From positions 1 through 41,710 of the forward strand of contig CAJOHR010000007.1 in NCBI GenBank assembly GCA_905234425.1: a DNA stretch of 41,710 bases, written 5' to 3'. Below are positions 25,075 to 33,036 of the stretch, in pieces. Origin of the DNA: an uncultured Oscillospiraceae bacterium. GTDB taxonomy: Bacteria; Bacillota; Clostridia; Oscillospirales; Oscillospiraceae. The notes beneath the pieces were generated by a model. The model was given only the letters and a program-made list of their open reading frames with translations. It was not told where the DNA came from and searched no databases. Each line of letters begins with the position of its first letter. Position 1 is the stretch's first letter. The translations under genes were made by a program, and so were the position numbers.

Positions 25075-26382
25075 ATGAAAAAAAGCCTGATTAGCCTTTC
25101 GCTTGCGATACTTCTGATATTGAACGGCTGCGGCGGGATTTTGCCGGCGAAGGGGGAACCTGCGGCGACAGCGGAAACGCCGCCCGCGGTCATGCAGGAG
25201 ACGGAGTCCTTCGGGACGGAACCGTCTCCGATTCCTGAGACGCCCGCGCCGTCGCCGGAACCGGAGGAAACGCCGGAGCCTGCGCCGACGCCCACGCCCA
25301 CACCGACCCCGACGCCCACGCCTCTGCCCCTTTCCCTGCGGGAGCTGTGCGCCGCCGGACCCAAGGTGCTGCTGGACGGTCAGGAGATCGACAGCCTGCT
25401 GGTGAACAACACCACCCTGATCCGGGCGGAAGAACTGATGAAGCGGTATCCGGAGCTGGTGCGCTGGTCCGAGGAGGGACCCGAGGCTGTGCCGGAGTTC
25501 TGGGTTGGGGATGACGTCATCACCCCGGAGCTTCTTCTCGTGGACGGCGTGAATGAGCCCCTGGAGGCCTTCAGCAACATGCCCGATGGAACGGGGATCT
25601 ATTTCCGGGGCCAGAATACGGAATTCTGGCTGCCCATCCGGTATGTGTCCTACCAGCTTGGCCTTTGGTTCTACTGGGACAGTGAGGAAATGACGGCCTA
25701 CCTGTCCACCCCCATCAACAAGGACGATATTCCCCGGGGCGTCAGCGTCCCGGTCCTCATGTATCACGCGGTATCCGATAATATGTGGGGCATCAACTCC
25801 CTGTTTGTCTCCCCGGAGGATCTGCGGGCGGAGATCGAATATCTGCTGGACAACGGCTATGATCCCATTTTCTTCTCGGATCTGACCCATCTGGAGGACT
25901 ACGACAAGCCCATTATCCTGACCTTTGACGACGGCTACGATGACAACTACGACTATCTCTTCCCCATTCTCATGGAGTACAACGTGAAAGCCACCGCCTT
26001 TATCATCACCGGCATGCTGGGGGATGAGCACTATATGACGGCGGAGCAGGCCGGGGAGATGTCCCGGTCCGGGCTTGTGGACGTGCAGAGCCATACGGTG
26101 GACCACTACGACCTGAACGAGCTGAGCTACAGCGAGCAGGAATTTCAGCTCCGCCAATCCTGGCTGGATGTGCTGCACATCACCGGGAAGATGCCCTATG
26201 TGGTGTCCTATCCCGAGGGAATGCGGGACGGCAACACCCTGGAGATCGCGCCCCAGTACTACAGCTTCGGTGTGGATATGAACGGCGGCATGTGGACCAT
26301 CGGAGAGGAGTTCTTCAAGGTGGACCGGATCTATATCAGCCGATTTGACACCATGGGCGAGTTTATCGACAAGATCTCTTGA
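25075..26382 (+). CDS. Polysaccharide deacetylase lipoprotein
   Basis: 435 residues. The lipoprotein signal ends in LNGC. A Glu/Pro linker with a run of Pro-Thr repeats (encoded around 25284-25320) spans the wall. A central domain (about 88-215) begins KVLLDGQEIDSLLVNN and resembles copper-amine-oxidase-N-type wall domains. The C-terminal NodB domain shows VPVLMYHAV, LTFDDGYDDNYD (metal-binding Asp) and QSHTVDH (His ligands). Such enzymes remove acetyl groups from peptidoglycan or other surface glycans. The start is ATG 25075 after GGAGG. It is apparently monocistronic. Confidence 0.9.
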   Translation: MKKSLISLSLAILLILNGCGGILPAKGEPAATAETPPAVMQETESFGTEPSPIPETPAPSPEPEETPEPAPTPTPTPTPTPTPLPLSLRELCAAGPKVLLDGQEIDSLLVNNTTLIRAEELMKRYPELVRWSEEGPEAVPEFWVGDDVITPELLLVDGVNEPLEAFSNMPDGTGIYFRGQNTEFWLPIRYVSYQLGLWFYWDSEEMTAYLSTPINKDDIPRGVSVPVLMYHAVSDNMWGINSLFVSPEDLRAEIEYLLDNGYDPIFFSDLTHLEDYDKPIILTFDDGYDDNYDYLFPILMEYNVKATAFIITGMLGDEHYMTAEQAGEMSRSGLVDVQSHTVDHYDLNELSYSEQEFQLRQSWLDVLHITGKMPYVVSYPEGMRDGNTLEIAPQYYSFGVDMNGGMWTIGEEFFKVDRIYISRFDTMGEFIDKIS

Positions 26383-26484
26383 TTTCTCGGGTATTTGGTG
26401 ATAAGATAAGCCTTGTGTCTGCATCCTCCGGATTGCGGACAACCGCTTTTGAGTAAAAATCAAGCGTTGGAGTGTGAGAGAAAC

Positions 26485-27930
26485 ATGGCTTTAATGACCA
26501 AGACGGCGATTCGGGCCGATGGGGCTGAACAGCCTGCCATCAAGGCGGGGATGTTCCGGTTCCGGCTGCCCTTTATCCACGCGCCGTGGGAAATCCCGGA
26601 GATGATCCAGGCCATGGTGGTGTTTGTCACCGGCGTTTCGGCGGTGGCGTACCTCCAGGATATCTTCGGACTGGACTTCAAGATCGCGCTGGCCATCGTG
26701 ACGGTCCATGAGCTTCTGTACTGCTTCCAGAACATTGTGGGAGACCCCATTGTGGGCGGCTGGATCACACCGGCTTTGCCCCTGGTGACCACCTGGCTTC
26801 TGACCTTTGACAATTCCACGGAACGAATACAGGCGCTGGTCATGCTGCAATTGATCCTGGGCGTGCTGTATCTGGTGCTTGGTATCACGGGCCTGGCCGG
26901 AAAGCTGGTCAGCAAGGTCCCCGTGTCCGTCAAGGCCGGCATTCTGATCGGCGCGGGCTTCTCCGCCGTCATCGGAAAATACGGCTTTATGTCGGCGGAA
27001 AACGGCGGTCTGGGCTTCTACGGCAGCCCCATCAGCTTCTCCGTGGGCGTGCTGGCGGCCCTGTTCCTGCTGTTCTCCATCGGCTTTGCCCGGATGAAGA
27101 ACCTGCCCGGCCATAAGTTCCTGAAATTCCTGGGGAAGTGCGGCTTTGTGCCGGCGCTGCTCCTGGCCTATGTGGTTGGCATCCTCGCCGGAGAGATCGG
27201 AACCCCGGTGAATGTACTCTCCGACGGCATCATCTTCAATCCCTTCCCGGGTCTCAAGTATGTGCTCCAGAACTTCTGTCTGGTGGGCGTGGGCTTCCCC
27301 GGCTGGCATGTGATTTCCTCCGCCGCGACCATGGCGGTGGTGGCCTATATCATCTCCTTCGGCGACATCGTCACCGGCACCGAGTTCCTGGAGGACACCA
27401 AAAACTATCGGACGGACGAAGCCCTGACGGTAAACCCCAACCTGACCAACGTGTGCTGCGGCATTCGGAATATTCTTCAGAGCCTGTTTTTTCCCACCTG
27501 CACCCTGTCCGGGCCCCTCTGGAGCGCTATGATGGTCACCATCTGCGAGCGCTATAAGACCGGCAAGGAGAACATGTATTCCTTCTTCGGCGGCTGTATC
27601 ACCTTCAATGTGACCAAGTGGCTGTGCTGCCTGATCCTGCCCATGGTGGCGCTGATCCGGCCCATTCTGCCCCTGTCCATGTCCCTGACGCTTATGATCC
27701 AGGCCTTCGGCTGCTTCTATGTGGCCCTTGGCCTCTGCAAGAACAACACCCAGCGCGGCGTGGCCGGACTGATCGGCGGCGTTCTGGCCATCACCAATCC
27801 CCAGACGGGTCTGATCGTGGGCATCATTGTGTCCATCATCTGCGAGTGGCTCCTGAGCCGGGAATTCAAAAAGACTGCCGTTTTGGAAGAGGCAGTGGAG
27901 ACCGAGCAGGAGGCTGAGAACCATGAGTGA
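26485..27930 (+). CDS. NCS2/SulP-like multi-span permease
   Basis: 481 residues with 12 to 14 hydrophobic helices. The segment with two half-helix-like parts (NPNLTNVCCGIRNILQS followed by FPTCTLSGPLWSAM) and SFGDIVTGTEFL resemble the conserved regions of the NCS2 nucleobase and SulP anion transporter fold. The substrate is unknown: a purine, pyrimidine or organic anion is possible. The start is ATG 26485, since TGGAGTGTGAGAG precedes it; the frame opens earlier at 26413 without a good site. A small membrane protein gene overlaps the stop by eight bases. Confidence 0.72.
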   Translation: MALMTKTAIRADGAEQPAIKAGMFRFRLPFIHAPWEIPEMIQAMVVFVTGVSAVAYLQDIFGLDFKIALAIVTVHELLYCFQNIVGDPIVGGWITPALPLVTTWLLTFDNSTERIQALVMLQLILGVLYLVLGITGLAGKLVSKVPVSVKAGILIGAGFSAVIGKYGFMSAENGGLGFYGSPISFSVGVLAALFLLFSIGFARMKNLPGHKFLKFLGKCGFVPALLLAYVVGILAGEIGTPVNVLSDGIIFNPFPGLKYVLQNFCLVGVGFPGWHVISSAATMAVVAYIISFGDIVTGTEFLEDTKNYRTDEALTVNPNLTNVCCGIRNILQSLFFPTCTLSGPLWSAMMVTICERYKTGKENMYSFFGGCITFNVTKWLCCLILPMVALIRPILPLSMSLTLMIQAFGCFYVALGLCKNNTQRGVAGLIGGVLAITNPQTGLIVGIIVSIICEWLLSREFKKTAVLEEAVETEQEAENHE

Positions 27931-28090
27931 GGTCCAGGAAACGGAACGCCTGGCGCCCATTCTGATTCGGGCCTGCATCACGGTTGCAGTGGTGCTGGCA
28001 GTTCTGCTGATCCTGCGGATCACTGGCCTTGTGACCGTGAATCAGGACGCGCCCATCCAGATGGTGGAGGCGGCGGCCCAGGCTGTATAA
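27923..28090 (+). CDS. Small single-span membrane protein overlapping the permease gene
   Basis: A 55-residue frame, too short for many gene callers. ATG 27923 lies inside the last codons of the permease gene, with AGGAGG nine bases upstream. After a charged start (MSEVQETERLAP) comes one strongly hydrophobic helix (ILIRACITVAVVLAVLLILRITGLV) and a short tail. A strong terminator follows the TAA. Overlap, ribosome binding site and topology suggest a coupled accessory subunit of the transporter. No homologue is recognised. Confidence 0.62.
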   Translation: MSEVQETERLAPILIRACITVAVVLAVLLILRITGLVTVNQDAPIQMVEAAAQAV

Positions 28091-28101
28091 AGCGTTTGCG
28101 T

Positions 28102-28130
28102 CGTGCCGGTTTCCGGCACGGCGCTTTTTG
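28102..28130 (+). terminator. Intrinsic terminator after the permease operon
   Basis: Stem CGTGCCGG/CCGGCACG (28102-28109 with 28113-28120), TTT loop, followed by GCGCTTTTTG. Confidence 0.9.
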
Positions 28131-28260
28131 CAGAATTTTGAAATGCAATGCAATACTTTTTTAATAAAGCGCGGAAGAACCGGCGATATTTGAACAGGAA
28201 AAGCACAAAATGTAGGGTACATTCCACAAAAACAAGAGTATAAATCGTGGATTCTTTTGG

Positions 28261-28290
28261 TTGCGTCCGGGGAAAGACTTCTGTTATAAT
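28261..28290 (+). promoter_or_regulatory. Promoter of the solute-binding protein gene
   Basis: TTGCGT (28261-28266) and a perfect TATAAT (28285-28290) are 18 bases apart, with TG one base before the -10 (extended -10). Confidence 0.75.
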
Positions 28291-28333
28291 GTGGGTATAA
28301 AGACCCTGGCGGTCAAATGAAGGAGGTATCCTG

Positions 28334-30136
28334 ATGAAAATGAAAACACTGGCGCTGCTGCTTGCCGCTGTCATGGTTCTGGGGCTCTTCGGGGCTTGCG
28401 GTTCCACGTCCGGAAGCGCGGCCCCCGCAGAGTCTGCGGCGTCTCTGGATGCGTCGGCTGCCCCTGAGGCATCCCAGGCGGAGGAGCCTGCGGACGAGGA
28501 AGAGGACAGCAGCCTGGAGCCCGCGGACGAGGAAGCGGACAGCGACGCGGAGGAGGAGCCCGCGGAGGAGGAGCCTGAGGAAGAGCCCGCGGAGAAGGGA
28601 CCCTTTGTGGCGGCTCCTGCGGACAATCTGCCCCTTTCCGACGGTGCGGTACTGACCTATTTTGTAGAGCTTCCCGGCTATATGTCCATGTTCAATGTGA
28701 ACAGCTATGACGATCTGGAGGTCTGGCAGCACGCCGAGGAACTCCTGGGCGTGGATGTTGACTTCACCATCGTCAACAATGAATCCATGTCCACCACCTT
28801 CTCCCTGATGATCGCCTCCGGCGACATCACCGATCTGGTGTCCGGCGGCTCCTCCATGTATTCCAACACCGAGCAGATGATGGACGACGGCGTGGCCATC
28901 GACCTGATGGAGTACAAGGATCAGATGCCCAACTACTGGAACGTGCTGGACTACTACAGCGACTATAAGAAGGTGGCCATCACCCAGGACGGCCTGATGC
29001 CCGAGGTCATTACCGTATCCGACGATTACCGGGTTTCCGGCGGCATGCAGATCCGTCAGGACTGGCTGGACGATATGGGCGCGGAGATCCCCACCACCTT
29101 TGACGAGCTGCACGACGTGCTGCTGTCCTTCACCAACAACTACGGCGCGGACCATGCGCTCCTGCTCACCGGCTCCACCCAGATGATGGGCAGCGCTCTG
29201 GTGGGCGGCTTCGGCACCATCGGTTTTGACAGCTCTGACTCCACCTCCAATATGTTTGTCATGGACGGCGAGGTGAAGAACGGTTTCCTGGCCGACGGCT
29301 ACAAGGAGTATATGGCAATGATGGCCCAGTGGTATTCCGAGGGCATTATCGCCTCCGATTTCGCGTCCGAGTCCAACGATCCCTGGACCTCCAACGCCGA
29401 CCGCTATATCTCCAACGGCAATTCCGGCGTCTGGACCTCCCAGTCCGACAACATGGATTCCAACCAGGCCACCGGCGAGGACCTGACTCCCGGCTATATG
29501 ATCTCCCCCATGGCCCAGATCACCAAGGACGGCGGCAAGTTCCACTTTGCCGATTCCGGCGTGGGCGCCAACGCAATGGGCAAGAACATCTCCATCTCCG
29601 AGGACTGTGAGGACGTGGATCTGGCCCTTGCTTTCCTGGATTTCTGGTATACCGACGACGGCATCAAGCTGGGCAACTACGGCATTGAGGGTGTGTCCTG
29701 GGATTATAATGACGAGGGCAAGCCGGAGCTGAACGACGCGGTGCTTCACAGCGACGTGTTCCCCATGGTGTCCTTTGCCACCACCTATTACACCCTGGCC
29801 TGCGTGGCCACGCTTCAGGACTACCACCGGATGGATCCGGCCTACACTCAGAAAAACCTGGACGCCATGACCCTCTGGACCGAGACCTCTGACGACCTTT
29901 ACACCATGCCCTCCCAGGTGGAGCTGAACTACGACGAGACCAACCGCTACAGCGATCTCTGGAGCGATATCTCCACCTATGCGGCCACCGAGGTGTTCAA
30001 GTTCGTCATGGGCGAATACAACTTTGACGCCGATTGGGACAGCTTCATTGCGCAGCTCCATTCCATGGGTCTCGACGAGTGCGTGGATCTCTATCAGGCG
30101 GCTTATGACCGCTATCTGGAGGCCTACGGCGAATAA
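28334..30136 (+). CDS. Extracellular solute-binding lipoprotein (LplA-like)
   Basis: 600 residues. The lipoprotein signal ends in FGAC. A long linker of Glu, Asp, Ala and Ser (about 25-90) precedes a family 1-type solute-binding domain resembling LplA-like proteins that serve oligosaccharide or sugar-derivative ABC importers. Typical pieces are VDVDFTIVNN, SGDITDLVSGG, MQIRQDWLDDMG and EIPTTFDELHDVL. The ATG follows AAGGAGGTAT. No permease or ATPase genes are adjacent, so it is an orphan binding protein, perhaps using a distant transporter. The RpiR regulator downstream, beyond a terminator, may control it. Confidence 0.88.
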   Translation: MKMKTLALLLAAVMVLGLFGACGSTSGSAAPAESAASLDASAAPEASQAEEPADEEEDSSLEPADEEADSDAEEEPAEEEPEEEPAEKGPFVAAPADNLPLSDGAVLTYFVELPGYMSMFNVNSYDDLEVWQHAEELLGVDVDFTIVNNESMSTTFSLMIASGDITDLVSGGSSMYSNTEQMMDDGVAIDLMEYKDQMPNYWNVLDYYSDYKKVAITQDGLMPEVITVSDDYRVSGGMQIRQDWLDDMGAEIPTTFDELHDVLLSFTNNYGADHALLLTGSTQMMGSALVGGFGTIGFDSSDSTSNMFVMDGEVKNGFLADGYKEYMAMMAQWYSEGIIASDFASESNDPWTSNADRYISNGNSGVWTSQSDNMDSNQATGEDLTPGYMISPMAQITKDGGKFHFADSGVGANAMGKNISISEDCEDVDLALAFLDFWYTDDGIKLGNYGIEGVSWDYNDEGKPELNDAVLHSDVFPMVSFATTYYTLACVATLQDYHRMDPAYTQKNLDAMTLWTETSDDLYTMPSQVELNYDETNRYSDLWSDISTYAATEVFKFVMGEYNFDADWDSFIAQLHSMGLDECVDLYQAAYDRYLEAYGE

Positions 30137-30149
30137 TCCTTCCTTCCTG

Positions 30150-30178
30150 CGCCGCCCCGATTTCCGGGGCGGCGTTTT
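30150..30178 (+). terminator. Terminator after the solute-binding protein gene
   Basis: A 10-bp stem CGCCGCCCCG/CGGGGCGGCG (30150-30159 with 30165-30174) with a 5-base loop, then TTTTGC. Confidence 0.9.
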
Positions 30179-30245
30179 GCCGTTGCTTTTTTTCGGAAAG
30201 TGTGGTTAAATGGAATCAGAAGTCGAGAAAAGGGAGGCGGGGACC

Positions 30246-31103
30246 GTGGACAAACTTCGGGAAGCGATGAAGCAAGCCAAGCTCACCAAAACCAGCCGCC
30301 GGATCGGCGCGTTTATTCTGGATCATGAGACCGACGCCTGCTTTATGACCTCTACGGAGCTGGCCCAGGAGCTGGACGTCAGCGAGGCCAGCGTGATCCG
30401 GTTTGCAAGAGCCCTTGGATTCTCGGGCTATATGGAGTTCCAGAAGCAGCTCCGGCGCTCCCACACGGAAAAGCTGGGGCGGATCTCCAGCGCCGTGGCG
30501 GTGCCCTACGAGCGGCTTCAGGCCAGCATGGCCACGGAGGGCGGGGATTATATCCAGGAGTTCCTGCTCAACACCCAGACAAATATCACCTCCGTGGTGC
30601 GGAACAATCCCAAGGCGGCCTTTGACGGTGCAATCGATATACTGATCAGCGCCCGCCGAAAGTACATTGTGGCCTCCAGAGCCAATACCGGCGTGGCCTC
30701 CTACTGTAATCTTCTTTTGCGGCATCAGCTAACCGACGTGATCCCCACCTGGGAGAGCTCTGTCAATGTCATTGACCACCTGTGCGACATCGGCCCCGAG
30801 GACTGCGTGATCCTGTTCAGCTTTCCCCGGTATTCCGAAATGGACCGGCAGGCGGTGCGGATGGCGGAGGACGCCGGCGCCAAAATCCTGGTGATCACAG
30901 ACCGGCCCAGCGCGCCTCTGGCCCAGTTTGCCACAGCCCTTCTGACGGTGGATGTAGATACCAACACCTTCTTCAACTCCTATGTGGGCGTTCAGCTTGT
31001 CATGGAGATCCTCTGCGCCGGACTGTCCAAACGGATGGGAGACGCCAACGCGGAGAAGCTGCGGCTCATTGACCGGTATATCGGGGAGTTGGGCGTCTAT
31101 TGA
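30246..31103 (+). CDS. MurR/RpiR-family regulator with SIS domain
   Basis: 285 residues. The N-terminal HTH_6 domain (TSTELAQELDVSEASVIRFARALGFSGYMEFQKQL) precedes a SIS sugar-phosphate-binding domain (about 125-270: KYIVASRANTGVASY, ILFSFPRYSEMDRQAV, KILVITDRPSAPLA). Such proteins sense sugar phosphates and usually repress sugar catabolism genes. I favour GTG 30246 as the start because GGGAGGCGG lies just upstream; ATG 30210 gives 12 more residues but has a poor site. Its neighbourhood suggests control of the solute-binding protein gene. Confidence 0.88.
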   Translation: MDKLREAMKQAKLTKTSRRIGAFILDHETDACFMTSTELAQELDVSEASVIRFARALGFSGYMEFQKQLRRSHTEKLGRISSAVAVPYERLQASMATEGGDYIQEFLLNTQTNITSVVRNNPKAAFDGAIDILISARRKYIVASRANTGVASYCNLLLRHQLTDVIPTWESSVNVIDHLCDIGPEDCVILFSFPRYSEMDRQAVRMAEDAGAKILVITDRPSAPLAQFATALLTVDVDTNTFFNSYVGVQLVMEILCAGLSKRMGDANAEKLRLIDRYIGELGVY

Positions 31104-31113
31104 TCGTGAAAAA

Positions 31114-31132
31114 CCGGCCTGCATGAGGCCGG
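31114..31132 (+). terminator. Short hairpin between the RpiR and superoxide reductase genes
   Basis: CCGGCC/GGCCGG with a 7-base loop, after the RpiR stop. An A-rich tail follows rather than T, so termination is doubtful. Confidence 0.35.
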
Positions 31133-31157
31133 ATATAAAAATCAAGGAGGAATCATC

Positions 31158-31532
31158 ATGGAACAAATGTTTTACATCTGCGAACACTGCGGCAATATTA
31201 TTGCCAAGGTCAGGGACAAGGGCGTGCCCGTTATGTGCTGCGGCCAGAAGATGACCCCGCTTGTCCCCGGCACCACCGAGGCGGCTGTGGAGAAGCACAT
31301 CCCTGTCTACACCGTGGAGGACGGCGTCCTCAAGGTCACCGTGGGCTCCACGGAGCATCCCATGCTGGAGGAGCATTACATCGAGTGGATCTCCGTCCAG
31401 ACAAACCTGGGCAATCAGCGGAAGGTCCTGAAGCCCGGTCAGCCTCCCAAGGCGGATTTTGCCCTGCTGCCCGGAGAGACGGTGGAAGCCGTCTATGCCT
31501 ACTGTAATCTCCACTCCCTCTGGAAGGGCTGA
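31158..31532 (+). CDS. dfx: Desulfoferrodoxin-type superoxide reductase
   Basis: 124 residues. The N-terminal desulforedoxin centre has Cys8, Cys11, Cys27 and Cys28 (CEHCGN and CCGQKM). The catalytic neelaredoxin site has His47 (with Lys46 before it), His67, His73, Cys116 and His119 (CNLHSLW). It reduces superoxide to peroxide without forming oxygen, an anaerobe's defence. The ATG follows AAGGAGGAAT. No rubredoxin gene is adjacent. Confidence 0.95.
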   Translation: MEQMFYICEHCGNIIAKVRDKGVPVMCCGQKMTPLVPGTTEAAVEKHIPVYTVEDGVLKVTVGSTEHPMLEEHYIEWISVQTNLGNQRKVLKPGQPPKADFALLPGETVEAVYAYCNLHSLWKG

Positions 31533-31621
31533 TCGTTACAGAATTTCGTCAATACATCAGATCGGCGGACTGAACCTGATTGAACCGGGTATGAGAAAAC
31601 CGCCGCGAGGGAGGATTCACT

Positions 31622-32296
31622 ATGCGTGTCAGTCTGGCATTGGCCATCGGGAGCTTGTGTGCGCTGGTCCTGACGATCCTGCTCTATGTATTGGTGTTTC
31701 CGGAGCATCGAAAGGACAGCCTCCATAAGTTTTTCCTGTTTGTCAAGGACCTTCTGGACATCAAATACATGATCATTGAGAAGGTCGCACGCTTTGTCTA
31801 TGTGCTGGAAACGCTTTTTTGTATCTGCTTCGGCTTTTTCCTGCTCTTTGCCAGGACGTACTGGTATGAGGAAAGCACTGCCCTGTACGGGCTGCTTCTG
31901 ATCGTTCTGGGCCCCATCGCATGCCGCCTGCTCTACGAGAGCTTTATGCTGGTGATTCTGCTGGTCAGGAACACCATGGAGATAGGCGCCAGACTCCAGA
32001 GCGACGTGTCAGAGAACGGGAACCCCTTTGACGCCAAAGTTCCCATGCCGGAAATCTCCTTCTCCGTGCCTGTACATCGGCAGCCCCAGGCTCCCTATGG
32101 TCAGCCGGACCGGTTCCAGGACGGCTACTCTCAGCCCCAGGCGGGATACGCCTGGGGCCCGAACCAGGGCGACTATGCTCCGCCGGAGGCGGGAGCGCCT
32201 GCAGGTGTGTGCCCGCAATGCGGCACGGTCAATGTAAACGGCAGTATCTACTGTGCCGGCTGCGGCACAAAGCTGGATACGGGAAATCCTCAGTGA
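31622..32296 (+). CDS. Membrane protein with C-terminal zinc ribbon
   Basis: 224 residues. Hydrophobic helices lie at about 4-26, 58-80 and 90-112; the arrangement resembles DUF4282-like membrane proteins. A Gln/Pro/Tyr/Gly-rich linker (about 145-195) leads to a C-terminal zinc ribbon (CPQCGTVNVNGSIYCAGCGTKL). The function is not known. The ATG follows GAGGGAGG. Two back-to-back hairpins follow. Confidence 0.72.
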   Translation: MRVSLALAIGSLCALVLTILLYVLVFPEHRKDSLHKFFLFVKDLLDIKYMIIEKVARFVYVLETLFCICFGFFLLFARTYWYEESTALYGLLLIVLGPIACRLLYESFMLVILLVRNTMEIGARLQSDVSENGNPFDAKVPMPEISFSVPVHRQPQAPYGQPDRFQDGYSQPQAGYAWGPNQGDYAPPEAGAPAGVCPQCGTVNVNGSIYCAGCGTKLDTGNPQ

Positions 32297-32304
32297 GAAA
32301 AGCG

Positions 32305-32332
32305 CCCGGCCTGCGCATGTATGCAGGCCGGG
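32305..32332 (+). terminator. Hairpin after the zinc-ribbon membrane protein gene
   Basis: Stem CCCGGCCTGC/GCAGGCCGGG (32305-32314 with 32323-32332) with an 8-base loop. Only a weak T tail follows on the plus strand. Confidence 0.6.
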
Positions 32333-32336
32333 CACA

Positions 32337-32379
32337 CCAAAACCCTGGGCCGATGGATGGTGCATCCATCGGCCCAGGG
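32337..32379 (-). terminator. Terminator of the nitrogen-assimilation operon
   Basis: A 17-bp perfect stem (32343-32359 with 32363-32379, core GGGCCGATGGATG) has a 3-base loop, followed on the minus strand by GGTTTTGGTG. It lies just after the ANTAR gene. Confidence 0.85.
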
Positions 32380-32400
32380 ATCGTTCATTCTATGGGAAAT

Positions 32401-32988
32401 TCAGCGATTACAGCGGTCGATGATCTCCCGGGCCACGTCCAGCTTGGAGCGCCGCGTGTCCATGGCCTGCTTTTCGATCTGCCGGTGGGCCTCCGCTTCG
32501 GTGAGGCCCTGCTTTTCGATCAGCAGCCATTTGGCCTGATTGACGAGCCGGATCTCCCGGATCTTCTCCTCCACGGTCACCTGCTTCTCCGCCATCCGCC
32601 GCATCCGTTCCCGGGTGGCCCGGAGAATCTGGAGGGTCTGGTTGACGGCCTGGGTGTTTGTGGGCTTGGGCAGCACCGCCACGCCCCACGCTGAGACCTG
32701 ATCGCAGACCTCGTCGTAGATCTCCCGCCGCGCCAGCAGGAGCACCCCGGCGGGGCTGTCCGCGCAGGCGTCCATGGCCAGGCGGAGACCCGGGTCATCC
32801 GGCAGGGGGCTGTTGACCAGCACCAGGTCATAATCCTTTTCCAGCAAGCGGCGGCTCCCGGCGCAGACGCTTTTCACCAGATCCACGGGATAATATACGC
32901 TTCCAGGCAGCAGCGGCATCAGGGATTCATTGAATTTTTCTGCGGCGGACACCAGCAGCACGCTGTAGGTCCGATCCAGAAAGACCAC
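32401..32988 (-). CDS. ANTAR-domain RNA-binding antiterminator (NasT-like)
   Basis: 195 residues. The N-terminal half resembles a response-regulator receiver (YSVLLVSAAEKF, DYDLVLVNSPLPDD), but the usual phosphorylated Asp position reads Asn, so it is probably a pseudo-receiver. The C-terminal ANTAR domain (about 135-192) has EEKIREIRLVNQAKWLLI and KQAMDTRRSKLDVAREIIDRC; ANTAR proteins bind paired hexaloop hairpins and prevent termination in leaders of nitrogen genes. GTG 32988 is chosen because AAGGGGG is seven bases upstream; GTG 32994 is too close to it. It closes the glutamate synthase operon, and its likely target is the leader at 39514-39570. Confidence 0.9.
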   Translation of the reverse strand: MVFLDRTYSVLLVSAAEKFNESLMPLLPGSVYYPVDLVKSVCAGSRRLLEKDYDLVLVNSPLPDDPGLRLAMDACADSPAGVLLLARREIYDEVCDQVSAWGVAVLPKPTNTQAVNQTLQILRATRERMRRMAEKQVTVEEKIREIRLVNQAKWLLIEKQGLTEAEAHRQIEKQAMDTRRSKLDVAREIIDRCNR

Positions 32989-33003
32989 GGGCACACCCCC
33001 TTC

Positions 33004-33030
33004 TGAGAGTGAAGAGTGAAAAGTGAAGAG
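33004..33030. repeat. Short imperfect tandem repeat between glnA and the ANTAR gene
   Basis: About three copies of a GAGTGAAGA-like unit lie between the glutamine synthetase stop and the ANTAR ribosome binding site. Confidence 0.5.
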
Positions 33031-33036
33031 GTTTCC

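Noticed and set aside
25284-25325. Repeat array that could suggest CRISPR
   Set aside because: It is a coding run of Pro-Thr codons in a lipoprotein linker, with no spacers.
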